Below are positions 7,413-15,779 of a stretch of 64,000 nt of DNA, in pieces. The DNA comes from Thioalkalivibrio thiocyanodenitrificans ARhD 1 (lineage in GTDB: Bacteria; Pseudomonadota; Gammaproteobacteria; Ectothiorhodospirales; Ectothiorhodospiraceae), in NCBI RefSeq assembly GCF_000378965.1, contig NZ_KB900537.1, forward strand, positions 237,690 through 301,689, written 5' to 3'. The position numbers and the translations under genes were made by a program. Under the pieces are notes generated by a model. That model saw only the letters and a list, made by a program, of their open reading frames with translations. It was not told the origin of the DNA and did no database searches. The number at the start of each line of letters is the position of its first letter. Positions within the stretch are counted from its first letter, which is position 1.

Positions 7413-7498
7413 TTTTCTCATGGCCGGTACGGAGGGCTTCCCGCGCCGACCAGGTGAAGGTACGATCAGAGCAGGTCCTGGGAGAAAGGAGAGCTGAA

Positions 7499-7876
7499 AT
7501 GGGAACGCTATTCGATCCGCAGTATCCGCCGAAGAACCGGGTCGCCACGGTACGCTCGCCTTTGGATCTGGAGATCGAGGACGCGCAGCGAAAACACAGC
7601 TTCGACCCCAACGGGCTCGTGCTTGCCGTATTTCAGAACCAGCTCGAGCTGGGTCCTGCCGTGCAAGCTTCCGACCTCTCCGGCGCACCCGGGTATCTCT
7701 ACCGCGCAGAAGATGTCGAGATCGCCCTGACGATCGAAGAGATTCGACGACTCGTCCTGCGCGCCCTGACGCCGGAGGAGTACTTCAAATTGCGGACCCG
7801 CTACGGCGTCTTCTTCGAGATCCATGACGATTTCTACGACTCGCTGAGCGGCGCGGCGTGCCAGCCAAAGGCCTGA
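7499..7876 (+). CDS. Unknown small protein, 125 aa
   Basis: Function not recognised. The start MGTLFDPQYPP is preceded by GAAAGGAGAG at a normal distance. The protein has no membrane segment and contains YLYRAEDVEIALTIEEIRRL and LTPEEYFKLRTRYGVFFEI. It may be co-expressed with the gene before it only by read-through, as a terminator separates them. Confidence 0.7.
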   Translation: MGTLFDPQYPPKNRVATVRSPLDLEIEDAQRKHSFDPNGLVLAVFQNQLELGPAVQASDLSGAPGYLYRAEDVEIALTIEEIRRLVLRALTPEEYFKLRTRYGVFFEIHDDFYDSLSGAACQPKA

Positions 7877-7983
7877 ACCCTCGGGCCTTGCCCCCGCAGC
7901 GGCTCTGACACCAGGCCCAGGCCCTCATACCGAGCTCAACCCCTTGGCGCGCAACAGCCCCGCAGGCGTGCCGCGCCCTCCTG

Positions 7984-7996
7984 TTCGCTATACACC
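7984..7996 (+). promoter_or_regulatory. Promoter-like motif TTCGCTATACACC
   Basis: Exact form of the replicon-wide motif, about 110 bases before the Hsp20 gene. The rest of this intergenic region shows no gene. Confidence 0.6.
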
Positions 7997-8104
7997 AGCA
8001 CTTCATGGCCCCCTGCGCAGGTCTTCTTAAGGCCTTCGCAAGGGCGTGCCAGCGACGCATCGTGCATCGAAACCAACTCACTCAACTCAGAGGAGGCCCT
8101 GGAA

Positions 8105-8554
8105 ATGCCTATTTCTCATGAAAACCCGCTATTTCTGCTTGGACGCTTGCAGGAAGATTTCACCAGCGTTGCCGACAGGGGGCGCGCGCTGATCCGTGCA
8201 GGCGCCGAGGAGTGCGTGGCCGCAAGCTGGAAGCCGGCCGCGGATATCTACGAGCAGTCGCATCAGTTCGTGGTCCGGCTCGACCTCCCCGGAGTGAGCG
8301 CAAAGAAGACTGAGATCACGCTGGAAGGCGGCATCCTTCGAATCAGTGCCGAGCGAGAGATCGCGCCGGCGCCGGGCGAGGCCGGCGAGTACACCCGAAA
8401 TGAGCGCCCGCACGGTCGATTCCACCGTCAATTCCGCATGCCTCAGAGCGCAGACCCGGAGTCGGTCACGGCCCGTCTTGAGGACGGCGTCCTGGAGGTG
8501 ATCATCGCAAAGCGCGAAAAAGAAAAATCCAGGCGTATCGAGATCTCGAACTGA
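8105..8554 (+). CDS. Hsp20 / alpha-crystallin small heat-shock protein, 149 aa
   Basis: ATP-independent chaperone that holds unfolding proteins in the cytoplasm. The alpha-crystallin domain covers about residues 42-145. It begins WKPAADIYEQSHQFVVRLDL, has the conserved DLPGVSAKK turn, and ends with the signature RLEDGVLEVIIAK (A/R-x-x-x-x-G-V-L). The N-terminal 40 residues are short and variable, as usual for the family. AGAGGAGG stands before the ATG. The bacterial class with a short C-terminal tail (SRRIEISN) fits. It is a single gene between its own promoter motif and a hairpin. Plasmid copies of hsp20 are often linked to stress tolerance. Confidence 0.95.
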   Translation: MPISHENPLFLLGRLQEDFTSVADRGRALIRAGAEECVAASWKPAADIYEQSHQFVVRLDLPGVSAKKTEITLEGGILRISAEREIAPAPGEAGEYTRNERPHGRFHRQFRMPQSADPESVTARLEDGVLEVIIAKREKEKSRRIEISN

Positions 8555-8563
8555 GCGCCTCCC

Positions 8564-8603
8564 CCCGCAAGGCCTCAGCGCTCGCCAAGGGCCTTGCGGG
8601 GGT
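8564..8603. terminator. Hairpin between convergent genes
   Basis: CCCCCGCAAGGCC...GGCCTTGCGGGGG, a strong stem without a clear T run, between the hsp20 gene and the convergent pilin-like gene. Confidence 0.6.
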
Positions 8604-8607
8604 CCCG

Positions 8608-9012
8608 TCAATCCTCTCCTGATTCGCAGCACCCAAGCACAGCAACGCCGGGGGTGCACTGCGGAATCCCCTCGATACCCAGCGACTCGTTGACCTTCAG
8701 GCACATCGACTCCGTCAGGTAGGGTGCCTCGAAGATCATGTGCCCGGAGAACTCATCCTCGCCGGCAACCCACCCATCGGGCAGCGCCCGCAGGTAGGCC
8801 GGCACGAAATCGTCGATCGTCTCCGGCATGCGCAGATGGTCGACCCGGTAGATCGAAACCGCGGAGCGGATCTGGTTGATCTCGCTGACCGCCTGGGCGG
8901 CGCGGGCCTGCTCGCCGCGGTTGAGAAATGAGCTTCCCCCGTAGAGCAGCGCAACGAAAGAGAGGATCACCACCAGGGCAATCGAGATCATGGTAAGAAT
9001 CAATGACATCAT
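8608..9012 (-). CDS. Pilin-like secreted protein, 134 aa
   Basis: The start MMSLILTMISIALVVILSFV follows AAAAGGAG. The chain opens directly with about 22 hydrophobic residues, then ALLYGGSSFLNRGEQARAAQ and a helix-like AVSEINQIRSAVSIYRVDH. That layout resembles a type IV pilin N-terminal helix, but with almost no leader peptide. The C-terminal half is globular, with PAYLRALPDGW and cysteines near the end (CLKVNE, PQC, GCCESGED), suggesting a disulfide-bonded head. A clear relative is the pilin-like gene at 58217. It follows the BspA-repeat gene by 13 bases, so the two probably form an operon for a surface structure. Confidence 0.75.
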   Translation of the reverse strand: MMSLILTMISIALVVILSFVALLYGGSSFLNRGEQARAAQAVSEINQIRSAVSIYRVDHLRMPETIDDFVPAYLRALPDGWVAGEDEFSGHMIFEAPYLTESMCLKVNESLGIEGIPQCTPGVAVLGCCESGED

Positions 9013-9025
9013 GGTGGTGCTCCTT

Positions 9026-10750
9026 TTACGGGCAAGTGCCCCATTGAGGCTGGCGGGCTGAGTCACCCCAGAAACCAGCTTGGAAGTCGAATGCGAACGG
9101 GATTTCGCTGAGTCCGCTCACGCACCACCCGGAGAGGTCCTGATCGAACTGCCAGGCATCCTGGAACATGCGCACCATGTCCGTTACGGAAGCGGTATTC
9201 CACCCGCCGATCGGCTGGTTGAATGCGCGGGCATCCCGAAACATCTGAGCCATGCTGGAAACCCCGGACACATCCCAAGTTCCCAGCGGCTGGTTGAACG
9301 CCTGCGCATCACGGAACATTGAGCCCATCTGGGTCACGTTGGAGACATTCCACCCCCCAATCGGCCGATCAAAGGCCAGGGCGCCTTCGAACATCAGCGC
9401 CATGGTCTGTACACCAGAGGTGTTCCAGTTGCCGATGGGCTGATCAAACGCCGAGGCATGGGCAAAGGTTTGGTGCATCTGGGTCACGTTGGACGTATCC
9501 CAGTACCCAATAGGCGCGTTGAACTGGGTGTCGCCGAAGAAGAGCCCGCCCAGCGTGGTGACGTGCGCTGTATAGATGTCGTCCCCATTCTGCCCGAAGG
9601 TGAAGGTTCGGCCGCTGGAGTGGGCGTAGCATCGATCGTCACCGCACGCGGAGAACTGATCCATCAGGCTGCGGTCCACGATCAGCTGATCCTGGCAAGC
9701 GCCTGTCGTTCCGATGAGTCCGATCGACTGCGGGTCTGAGCAGTCAACATGGATCGTACCTCCGCAGGACCCCCAGTTCGGGCGGGTGAAGGGCTTGCCT
9801 TCCCACGAAGTCGCATTGGAATCAAAGTTGGTGGGCTCGGTTGGTATCTGGGTAACACACCAGGAAGACAGGTCCTGATTGAACGCGCTCGCCTGGGAGA
9901 ACATCTGCACCATGTTTGTCACGTTGCTGACATTCCACGCGCCAAGCGGCTGGTTGAAGGCCTCTGCCCGATTAAACATCCCTCTCATGCTGGTGACCGA
10001 ACCGACATTCCAGCCACCGAGCGGTTGGTTGAAGACCTCCGCTCGGGTGAACATGAATTCCATATTGGTCACCGAGCTGACATCCCAGCCACCGAGCGGC
10101 TGATTGAACAGGGATGCCTCGAAGAAGAGCCCCTCCATGTTGGTCACATTGGAGACATTCCAGGAGGAGATGCTCGGATCGTTCAGGGCCAGCGCCCCTA
10201 CGAATGCGTAGCTCAGGTCGGTGACCGTGGAGGGGATCCAGTTCGGAACGCTCACCAGGCGATCGGTCCATTGAGGGAAGGAGAGGGAAAGGCTCTGAAT
10301 GCCCAGGTCCCCCCAATCAAGGACCCGCGTGACGCTCTCCGCACCTTCCCACCACCACCAGTCCCCGGTGTCGCCGAAATGCACGATGGAGTCGCCCGAG
10401 ATCGTGATGATATAGAGCCCGTACTCATCATAGGTGTGCGCATACGGGGAGCCGGAGGTTTGCGCGCCATCTCCCCAGTCCACGTTGATGTTGACCCCGC
10501 CGTGGATGGGCAAAACCACATCCCGATCTGCCCAGCTGGACTCATCGATCAGTATCTCCAGAATCATCGCTCCGGAGGTTTCCGGCTCTGTGGCCTCTTC
10601 TCCGCCCTCTCCCGGGGCTGCCGCCGTTTCAGACGAGTCACTCACCGGTACGAGGATCTTGTACGAAGCATGCGCCGGCGCCGCGATCAAGAACAGGGCG
10701 AGAAACAGCCACGCGATCAGGACATGCATAAAGGTTTTCGGGGTGGGCAT
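9026..10750 (-). CDS. Secreted BspA/DUF285-repeat surface protein, 574 aa
   Basis: Signal peptide in residues 1-28, likely cleaved after APAHA. Next comes a PKD-like segment (NINVDWGDGAQ, HTYDEYGLYIITISGD). Then there are about eleven copies of the BspA-type repeat (PF03382-like), typified by FNQPLGGWDVSSVTNMEFMF, in two blocks separated by a Cys-containing linker (CSDPQSIGLIGTTGACQD). Each block ends with DLSSWCV or DLSGWCV. Proteins with these repeats are usually exposed on the cell and used for adhesion. AAGGAG precedes the ATG and a promoter motif lies about 80 bases upstream. It is first in an operon with the pilin-like gene. Confidence 0.9.
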   Translation of the reverse strand: MPTPKTFMHVLIAWLFLALFLIAAPAHASYKILVPVSDSSETAAAPGEGGEEATEPETSGAMILEILIDESSWADRDVVLPIHGGVNINVDWGDGAQTSGSPYAHTYDEYGLYIITISGDSIVHFGDTGDWWWWEGAESVTRVLDWGDLGIQSLSLSFPQWTDRLVSVPNWIPSTVTDLSYAFVGALALNDPSISSWNVSNVTNMEGLFFEASLFNQPLGGWDVSSVTNMEFMFTRAEVFNQPLGGWNVGSVTSMRGMFNRAEAFNQPLGAWNVSNVTNMVQMFSQASAFNQDLSSWCVTQIPTEPTNFDSNATSWEGKPFTRPNWGSCGGTIHVDCSDPQSIGLIGTTGACQDQLIVDRSLMDQFSACGDDRCYAHSSGRTFTFGQNGDDIYTAHVTTLGGLFFGDTQFNAPIGYWDTSNVTQMHQTFAHASAFDQPIGNWNTSGVQTMALMFEGALAFDRPIGGWNVSNVTQMGSMFRDAQAFNQPLGTWDVSGVSSMAQMFRDARAFNQPIGGWNTASVTDMVRMFQDAWQFDQDLSGWCVSGLSEIPFAFDFQAGFWGDSARQPQWGTCP

Positions 10751-10831
10751 GAGGCTCCATCTCCTTGTTGTTGTTTGAATATCCGCCGCGCCTTTCCTGT
10801 GCGACGCGGGGAATGACAGAAAAACATCACC

Positions 10832-10843
10832 AGGTATAGGGAA
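10832..10843 (-). promoter_or_regulatory. Promoter-like motif AGGTATAGGGAA
   Basis: Minus-strand reading TTCCCTATACCT, upstream of the BspA-repeat gene. Confidence 0.6.
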
Positions 10844-10926
10844 AATGCTGGCGGGTGGCGATGCGTTTCAATCCAGGCCGTGCGGGCGCTTCGGAGTCTC
10901 ATACGCTCCGGCGGGCTCTCTTCAAT

Positions 10927-10962
10927 GAAAAAGACCTCCGCAGCTGGCTGGCTGCGAAGGTC
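10927..10962 (-). terminator. Rho-independent terminator
   Basis: GACCTTCGCAGC / GCTGCGGAGGTC stem on the minus strand followed by TTTTTC, just after the small gene to its right. Confidence 0.85.
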
Positions 10963-10967
10963 GAGAA

Positions 10968-11186
10968 TCACCCAGAGGGTGCGCGCAAGGGCACGTTTTC
11001 GGCGGATGCTCTCGGGTTCGTGCGGCGCACGGTTTTGGCCCATGCCGCGAACTCCCTCGCATCGCAGTTGCAAATAAAATGCTTCTCCAGGTAATACACC
11101 CTGCCTTTGGAAATCTGGCGGATCTCTCGCTGATCCCCTTTCTTGTTTACGTACACCCTCCCGGCTTCGAGCTGAGCCACTTTCAT
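10968..11186 (-). CDS. Unknown small basic protein, 72 aa
   Basis: Function not recognised. The start MKVAQLEAGRVYVNKKG was chosen for ACAGGAGAACC upstream and a promoter motif 30 bases before it. The N-terminal half looks like a small beta barrel (RVYVNKKGDQREIRQISKGR, VYYLEKHFICNC). The tail is basic (KTVRRTNPRAS). The two cysteines in ICNC could bind metal. Bounded by promoter and terminator, so a single-gene unit. Confidence 0.7.
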   Translation of the reverse strand: MKVAQLEAGRVYVNKKGDQREIRQISKGRVYYLEKHFICNCDAREFAAWAKTVRRTNPRASAENVPLRAPSG

Positions 11187-11214
11187 GAGGTTCTCCTGTC
11201 TTCTGGGTCTGAGC

Positions 11215-11226
11215 AGGTATAGCGAA
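11215..11226 (-). promoter_or_regulatory. Promoter-like motif AGGTATAGCGAA
   Basis: Reads TTCGCTATACCT on the minus strand, 29 bases before the 72-aa gene. Confidence 0.65.
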
Positions 11227-11252
11227 CCCGCGCAGGCGCAGATGGCAGGCAA

Positions 11253-11281
11253 GAAAAAGCCCGCGGACATCGTCCACGGGC
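11253..11281 (-). terminator. Rho-independent terminator
   Basis: GCCCGTGGAC-GAT-GTCCGCGGGC stem on the minus strand followed by TTTTTCTT, right after the 236-aa gene. Confidence 0.88.
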
Positions 11282-11293
11282 TTGATGAGAAAA

Positions 11294-12004
11294 TTACTCG
11301 TCGCTGTCCTGATCGTGGCTCAGCCGGGGGGCCTGCTGGCGCAGGGTGTCGAGCCCGGTTCTCATTGCAACATTGGCCACATGCGCTTCGATCTCCGCCT
11401 TGCCAGCCTCCACGGTCTTCTCCATGCTCTCGACAAACCGGGACTGAAGAAAGGCCATATCCTGCGGCATGTTCTCCACCAGGGTGCGAAGGCGCCTAAC
11501 GCAGCTTCTGGCTTCCTTCTTGGGGATCGCTTTGCCGCTCTCGAGCATCTGCTCAAAGCGCTCGAGGAGCCCCTTGGCGTCCTGGATCTGCTTCTCGCAT
11601 GCCTGGCGGATCTCGTCATCGAAGACCTTTTTGGTCGGCTCCGCCGCAAGCCCCGGCATCGGGTCTGACGGCGTTCCCGGCGTCGGCGCCCTCGTAAGCG
11701 TCACGGGCGTTCCCGTGCCGCATCCCATGCTGGAGACCAGTTGCGCCCACTGGGCTTCCGACATCACCATCTCGACGATGGTATCGGTGCCTCGCACCCA
11801 GTCCGTTGAGAGGTGGCGATCGAGCGTGGCCCGCTCAATGGTCAAGCAGACCTGGTTGCTGTGCTTGAGCGCGGACCCGAACAGGTTGCCCGAGCCCTGG
11901 CGCTTGGTGAGCGTCACCCGGCCAAAGGCGTTGTGCTCGTATCGAACCGCCTCGTGAACGGTGCCCTGCTGCAAGACCGTCTTGCTTGCGGGAATATCTC
12001 TCAT
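11294..12004 (-). CDS. Conserved phage/plasmid protein of unknown function, 236 aa
   Basis: The start MRDIPASKTVLQQ follows CAGGAGG at seven bases. The N-terminal 110 residues (HEAVRYEHNAFGRVTLTKRQ, NLFGSALKHSNQVCLTIERA, then VEMVMSEAQWAQLVSSMGCG and GTPVTLTR) resemble a protein family found in many tailed phages whose members have MSxSQFAxxITxxNxGDGxPVTI. The role of that family is unknown to me. The C-terminal half (about 130-220) is a predicted coiled coil (FDDEIRQACEKQIQDAKGLL). It has its own promoter-like motif and terminator. Confidence 0.75.
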   Translation of the reverse strand: MRDIPASKTVLQQGTVHEAVRYEHNAFGRVTLTKRQGSGNLFGSALKHSNQVCLTIERATLDRHLSTDWVRGTDTIVEMVMSEAQWAQLVSSMGCGTGTPVTLTRAPTPGTPSDPMPGLAAEPTKKVFDDEIRQACEKQIQDAKGLLERFEQMLESGKAIPKKEARSCVRRLRTLVENMPQDMAFLQSRFVESMEKTVEAGKAEIEAHVANVAMRTGLDTLRQQAPRLSHDQDSDE

Positions 12005-12034
12005 TATCAGCCTCCTGATGTTCATTCCACGCTA

Positions 12035-12046
12035 CGTGTAGCGAAC
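12035..12046 (-). promoter_or_regulatory. Promoter-like motif CGTGTAGCGAAC
   Basis: Variant of the common motif (GTTCGCTACACG on the minus strand), 31 bases before the 236-aa gene. Confidence 0.5.
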
Positions 12047-12104
12047 GCCCAGGAAGCGCCGTCCGGGATATCGCCGGTACGCGCAGGGTAGGGTGGGTGG
12101 AGAG

Positions 12105-12130
12105 AAAAAACCCGGGTCAGGCGACCCGGG
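12105..12130 (-). terminator. Rho-independent terminator
   Basis: CCCGGGTC-GCCT-GACCCGGG stem followed on the minus strand by TTTTTT, after the GHKL gene. Confidence 0.92.
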
Positions 12131-12146
12131 TGAATTGTGTGGTTCT

Positions 12147-13778
12147 TCAGGCTGCGGACAGCGACATCGCGTCCAGGCCCTTGATCATGGCTCTCGTGAG
12201 CTTCTTGCCGCGCTTCTCCTCGTAGACTGTCCACCTCTTGAACATGTCCATGGCCGCTTCTCCGACCAGGAGCTGGCCGCGATACCCGCTGCCAGAGAGC
12301 ATGGCGTCGTGGAAGCTCTCGTAGAACTCCATGCCGTGCGTATGGCTCTCCAGATCGCTACTGTCGTGGCTGTACTCGTGCATCAGCAAGCTGACGAGCC
12401 AGAAGCAGCCGGCGAGGCCCTGCCGGATGACCGACAGGTTGTCGCGGTTCACATAGATGAACTGCGTCCCGTCGGTCCATGCGCTGGCACTATCGGACTC
12501 GCCGAGCACCACAGTACGCACGCCGCACTTCATGCCCTCGCCCAGCATCCGCGAGGCTACCTGCAAAGCCGAAAGGAAGCTCTTCTCCTCAGGCTTGAGA
12601 TCGCCCTTACTGATGGCTTCGTGGCGCTCGGTGTATCCGGCCGCGATCGTCTCGAACTCGATGAACTGCATGCGGCTGGTGCGGTGCCTGCTGAACAGCT
12701 CCGCGAGCTGCTCGCCGGTCTCGCACATGAACCTTCCGAGCACGTCGGGAGCGAGCATCAGGGTCTTGGTTGCGCTCTGCACCTTCTCCGCGATGCGGTG
12801 TCCACGCTCCGGGGCCACAGAGAAGCTCGAGCGGCCCCAGAGAAACTGACTCATCGTGTAATGCCGACCGCGAACATCCGTGATCAGCTTCACGTCGCTC
12901 ACCTCGAACCACGAGAGCTCGCCTCGAGCAAACCGCCCGGAGAGGAACTCACGCTCGGCGTCAGAGAGCTGCTGCTTTTTGACGTTCTCGCGGGTGTTTA
13001 CCGCGCTCAGGTGCTCGCGAATGCGTCGCCAGACCTTGCACTTGGACACCAGTACGTCATTGCGCGCCATGTTCACCGTCAACGGCACCTTGGAGACAAC
13101 CACGCCGCCCCCGCCCATGATGTAGGAGGAGTAGCCGCGCACGAACACGCCCTGGTTGTACACATCGAGATCGCCCGTGGACTTTCTCAGGATGTACGCA
13201 TCGTCGGTCTCAACGCTCCACTTCTGCGTGGACGGATCGACATTGATCTGCTTGCCGTTGAGCGTTACCGTCACCGGAACGTAGCGGGCAAGCTTCTCGA
13301 TCTCGCGCGAGACCTCGATTAGCTCAGAGGGCATGAGCGGGTCGTACAGGAAGCCTTCGATCCGGCATCCTCCCAGGGGATCCATACCCTTGGTGAGCTC
13401 GTAATCGAGCCCGCGGTTGCGAATATCCACATCCATGTTAAACTCACCCGTACGCCAAACAGTGCGGGCAAACGACCAGGCCTGTGCCCTGCCAATGCCA
13501 TATTTTCCGAACTGTCTGTGCTCCTCTTCCGCGCTCGGATGTTCGAATCCGAGCTCCTCGAAAAGCTCGTGAATCGCCTGTTCGGCATCAAAGCCGAAAC
13601 CATCGTCCGTGACCTTGAATCCCGACTGATCGAGCGTGATATCGATGCGGCTCGCCTTGGCGTCGATCGAGTTCATGACGTACTCGACAATCGCTTTGCC
13701 GAGCGTTCCCGCCTGCGCTTCGATGACGTGATAGATCATGTTCGGGGCGACCCGGATCGTTCTCGTCTCTTTCTGCAT
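12147..13778 (-). CDS. GHKL ATPase fused to an HExxH metallopeptidase-like domain, 543 aa
   Basis: Residues 25-110 carry the Bergerat ATP-binding fold seen in Hsp90, MutL, gyrase B and histidine kinases. The marks are E32 and N36 in VEYVMNSIDA, D59 in DDGFGFD, and the glycine loop GKYGIGRAQ (91-99). No kinase H-box, receiver or membrane part is present. Near the C-terminus, LVSLLMHEYSHDSSD (H467-E468-x-x-H471) followed by HTHGMEFY (H479, H481) has the layout of a zinc protease active site with a third ligand. The middle region (110-450) is not recognised. AAGGAG precedes the ATG. A gene with another HExxH motif lies just upstream. ATP-gated proteolysis is a plausible but untested idea. Confidence 0.85.
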   Translation of the reverse strand: MQKETRTIRVAPNMIYHVIEAQAGTLGKAIVEYVMNSIDAKASRIDITLDQSGFKVTDDGFGFDAEQAIHELFEELGFEHPSAEEEHRQFGKYGIGRAQAWSFARTVWRTGEFNMDVDIRNRGLDYELTKGMDPLGGCRIEGFLYDPLMPSELIEVSREIEKLARYVPVTVTLNGKQINVDPSTQKWSVETDDAYILRKSTGDLDVYNQGVFVRGYSSYIMGGGGVVVSKVPLTVNMARNDVLVSKCKVWRRIREHLSAVNTRENVKKQQLSDAEREFLSGRFARGELSWFEVSDVKLITDVRGRHYTMSQFLWGRSSFSVAPERGHRIAEKVQSATKTLMLAPDVLGRFMCETGEQLAELFSRHRTSRMQFIEFETIAAGYTERHEAISKGDLKPEEKSFLSALQVASRMLGEGMKCGVRTVVLGESDSASAWTDGTQFIYVNRDNLSVIRQGLAGCFWLVSLLMHEYSHDSSDLESHTHGMEFYESFHDAMLSGSGYRGQLLVGEAAMDMFKRWTVYEEKRGKKLTRAMIKGLDAMSLSAA

Positions 13779-13810
13779 TCATGTACTCCTTCTTGGTGTG
13801 TGCCTCACAC

Positions 13811-13824
13811 AGGTCTAGCGAAAA
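13811..13824 (-). promoter_or_regulatory. Promoter-like motif AGGTCTAGCGAAAA
   Basis: Variant (TTTTCGCTAGACCT) of the shared motif, about 33 bases before the GHKL gene. Confidence 0.5.
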
Positions 13825-13912
13825 GCACGGCACGCATTTGCCTACCCGTGGGCCTCCTCCCGGGGAGAGTAATCCGGATGATCAGGCAAGGCGCAGGCTT
13901 CTGAGTATATCC

Positions 13913-14659
13913 TCAGCCCCAGATCCGAGCCCCGGCCCGCAGCCAGAGCGCGATCTTCGTGCATGCGGGGCATACCTGCTCGAGGTCAACTTCGGGCGGG
14001 TGCAGGCTCCAGGCCAGATCCCCGGAACACAGGGTCTCATGGGTTGAGCGATAAACCCGTTCGGCCACACGGCGGCGCCCGGAGAGGTTCGATACGAGAT
14101 GGATCTCGGGCCTGCCTTGGCGTTTCGCCACGCCCAGGGCCTTGCCCTCGGGCTTTAGGAGCGCTTCGAGCACCTGCTCGCGCGTAGGGATCAGCCCATC
14201 CCTGGAGCCTGGGATGAGGGGGTTGACGAACTCGGTTCGCAACAGCCCGTAGATGTATCGCCATCCGAAGCCATGCGGCACCATCAGGTCCCGCGAACTC
14301 AGGAAGTTGTGGCGGATGCGAGGCGCATGCTGCACCCAATGGGCGATCTCGTGAGCAAGCACGGTCAGCACACAGATGTGGGGTGCCGCCAGGGGTATCG
14401 ACCCGATCCTGGGGCTTCGCGAGATCGCCTTGTACTCCGAATACGCGTAGGCGCAGGCCTGGCGCCCGAGATTGAGCCGCACTCCCTCGAAGGTGCGCCA
14501 CACGCCACCGCGCGACATTCCGCGTGACATGGTGATCCTTGCTTCAGGCCACTGCCTTGCGAGAGAGAATTCCGTCCGCCCCGCAAGAAACTTCCGCATC
14601 CGCGGCAGATACTGCTCTACCAGTTCGCGCGCCTGCTCTTCAGAGAGATGAAGCTGCAT
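13913..14659 (-). CDS. HExxH zinc-metalloprotease-like (SprT-like) protein, 248 aa
   Basis: The start MQLHLSEEQARELVEQY was chosen because the sequence ahead of it looks non-coding and holds the promoter motif. Residues around 135-145 read VLAHEIAHWVQHAPR, an HExxHxxxH zinc site. It is followed by VPHGFGWRYIYGLLR, like the second block of SprT and similar minigluzincin domains. Near the C-terminus CSGDLAW...CPACTKIALW could be a small zinc ribbon, as in SprT proteins. The Shine-Dalgarno is weak. It is upstream of and parallel to the GHKL-HExxH gene, and the two may work together. Confidence 0.78.
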   Translation of the reverse strand: MQLHLSEEQARELVEQYLPRMRKFLAGRTEFSLARQWPEARITMSRGMSRGGVWRTFEGVRLNLGRQACAYAYSEYKAISRSPRIGSIPLAAPHICVLTVLAHEIAHWVQHAPRIRHNFLSSRDLMVPHGFGWRYIYGLLRTEFVNPLIPGSRDGLIPTREQVLEALLKPEGKALGVAKRQGRPEIHLVSNLSGRRRVAERVYRSTHETLCSGDLAWSLHPPEVDLEQVCPACTKIALWLRAGARIWG

Positions 14660-14740
14660 TGTTGTTATTCCAGAGCTGCGACAGGGAGATAGCAGAGGAA
14701 ATCGCAAGGCCACACTCACAATCCTCTCCCGAGGTGTCAT

Positions 14741-14750
14741 AGTATAGCAC
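14741..14750 (-). promoter_or_regulatory. Promoter-like motif AGTATAGCAC
   Basis: Minus-strand GTGCTATACT, about 82 bases before the SprT-like gene. Confidence 0.5.
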
Positions 14751-14830
14751 CGGAATGCCGATGACTCAATCGGCCGCCCCGGGCTTTATCGCTGCGCCGA
14801 CGCCCTGCGCTACAAGTTTCGCACCCCTCC

Positions 14831-14840
14831 TACCTATACC
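14831..14840 (+). promoter_or_regulatory. Promoter-like motif TACCTATACC
   Basis: Followed by a second partial copy (TATAACG), about 100 bases before the Gly/Glu-repeat protein gene. Confidence 0.5.
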
Positions 14841-14942
14841 TATAACGACTCGGTCACTGTTTGAGCCGCAATTCCCCTTCTTTCGATGCGGGTCGCGGTC
14901 GAAGGACCGGCCTTAAACCTACAAACAGAAAAGGGGTATTTC

Positions 14943-15734
14943 ATGAAGAAAACACTGATCGCACTTTCCCTTGCGGCTTTGATGCTGCCCGGCATGGCTC
15001 ACAGCCAAGATGAGCGCTATTGCCTCGTGCTGCCGGCGCCTGGGGTCGTTCCCTCTGGCGTCGACTGCGTATTCATGAGTCTCGCAGGCTCCGGCGGGTC
15101 CGGCGGCGAGGAGGGCTCCGGCGGTGAGAATGGCGGCGAGGAGGGCTCCGGCGGTGAAGGCGGCGAGGAGGGCTCCGGCGGTGAAGGCGGCGAGGGCGAA
15201 GGCGAGGGCGATGAAGGAAGCCCGGGATATGACCCCATCGAGCCCGTTCTGGCCTGGATCGATATCACGGATCCGCAGCACTGGCAGCCTTCCGGGTCTC
15301 AGTACAGCATGAATGAGTACACCTATGACGGCAGCAACTGGGTGAACACCTACAGTGCCTGGGATGTCTACGGGGCCTCAATATTCTCCGTCAACCAGGA
15401 TTATGGTTCGAACACCTTCGGGCCCAACCTCCCCGCCCAGCCCCTGAATGCGATTCGGGTCACTGCGACCTACCACGCGGATGTACCGTGGCGCCTCATC
15501 AATATGAACGCCACTTTCTCCGATTACGCCACGCATGCCTTTGATCCGGCTCCCGAACAAATGGAAGGTTTTGTCGAGCAAGCGTTCACGATGCATGTTC
15601 CCTATTCGGAGAACGGATACTACACCGACGATTTTATCAGTTTCAACGCAAGCGTGGTCTACACGGACTGGTATTTGACAGAGCTCACCCTGCACTCGAT
15701 CGAGATGCTGGTGTGCACCGCCAACTGCGAATAA
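14943..15734 (+). CDS. Secreted protein with Gly/Ser/Glu repeat, 263 aa
   Basis: Signal peptide MKKTLIALSLAALMLPGMAHS with probable cleavage after AHS. Residues about 47-97 are a low-complexity linker built of GSGGEEGSGGENGGEE-type units. The remainder (about 100-263) is a compact, aromatic-rich domain: PEPVLAWIDITDPQHWQ-like start, then YSMNEYTYDGSNWVNTYSAW and VYGASIFSVNQDYG. It has few cysteines apart from a C-terminal pair (VCTANCE). The fold is not recognised; it looks like a beta-rich extracellular domain. It is a single gene with its own promoter motif and terminator. Confidence 0.85.
   Translation: MKKTLIALSLAALMLPGMAHSQDERYCLVLPAPGVVPSGVDCVFMSLAGSGGSGGEEGSGGENGGEEGSGGEGGEEGSGGEGGEGEGEGDEGSPGYDPIEPVLAWIDITDPQHWQPSGSQYSMNEYTYDGSNWVNTYSAWDVYGASIFSVNQDYGSNTFGPNLPAQPLNAIRVTATYHADVPWRLINMNATFSDYATHAFDPAPEQMEGFVEQAFTMHVPYSENGYYTDDFISFNASVVYTDWYLTELTLHSIEMLVCTANCE
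15101..15200 (+). repeat. 27-30 base tandem repeat inside the secreted protein gene
   Basis: Unit GGCGGCGAGGAGGGCTCCGG followed by CGGTGAA or CGGTGAGAAT, about three and a half copies. It encodes the flexible Gly/Glu linker. Near-identical units suggest recent expansion. Confidence 0.85.
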
Positions 15735-15779
15735 CACAGTCCTGACACAACCCCTGCCGTGATGGTTCCGGGGCCTGCA

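Noticed and set aside
9749..10816. A 355-codon plus-strand frame
   Set aside because: It is the mirror of the repeated BspA-type gene on the other strand, which has a signal peptide and a known repeat.
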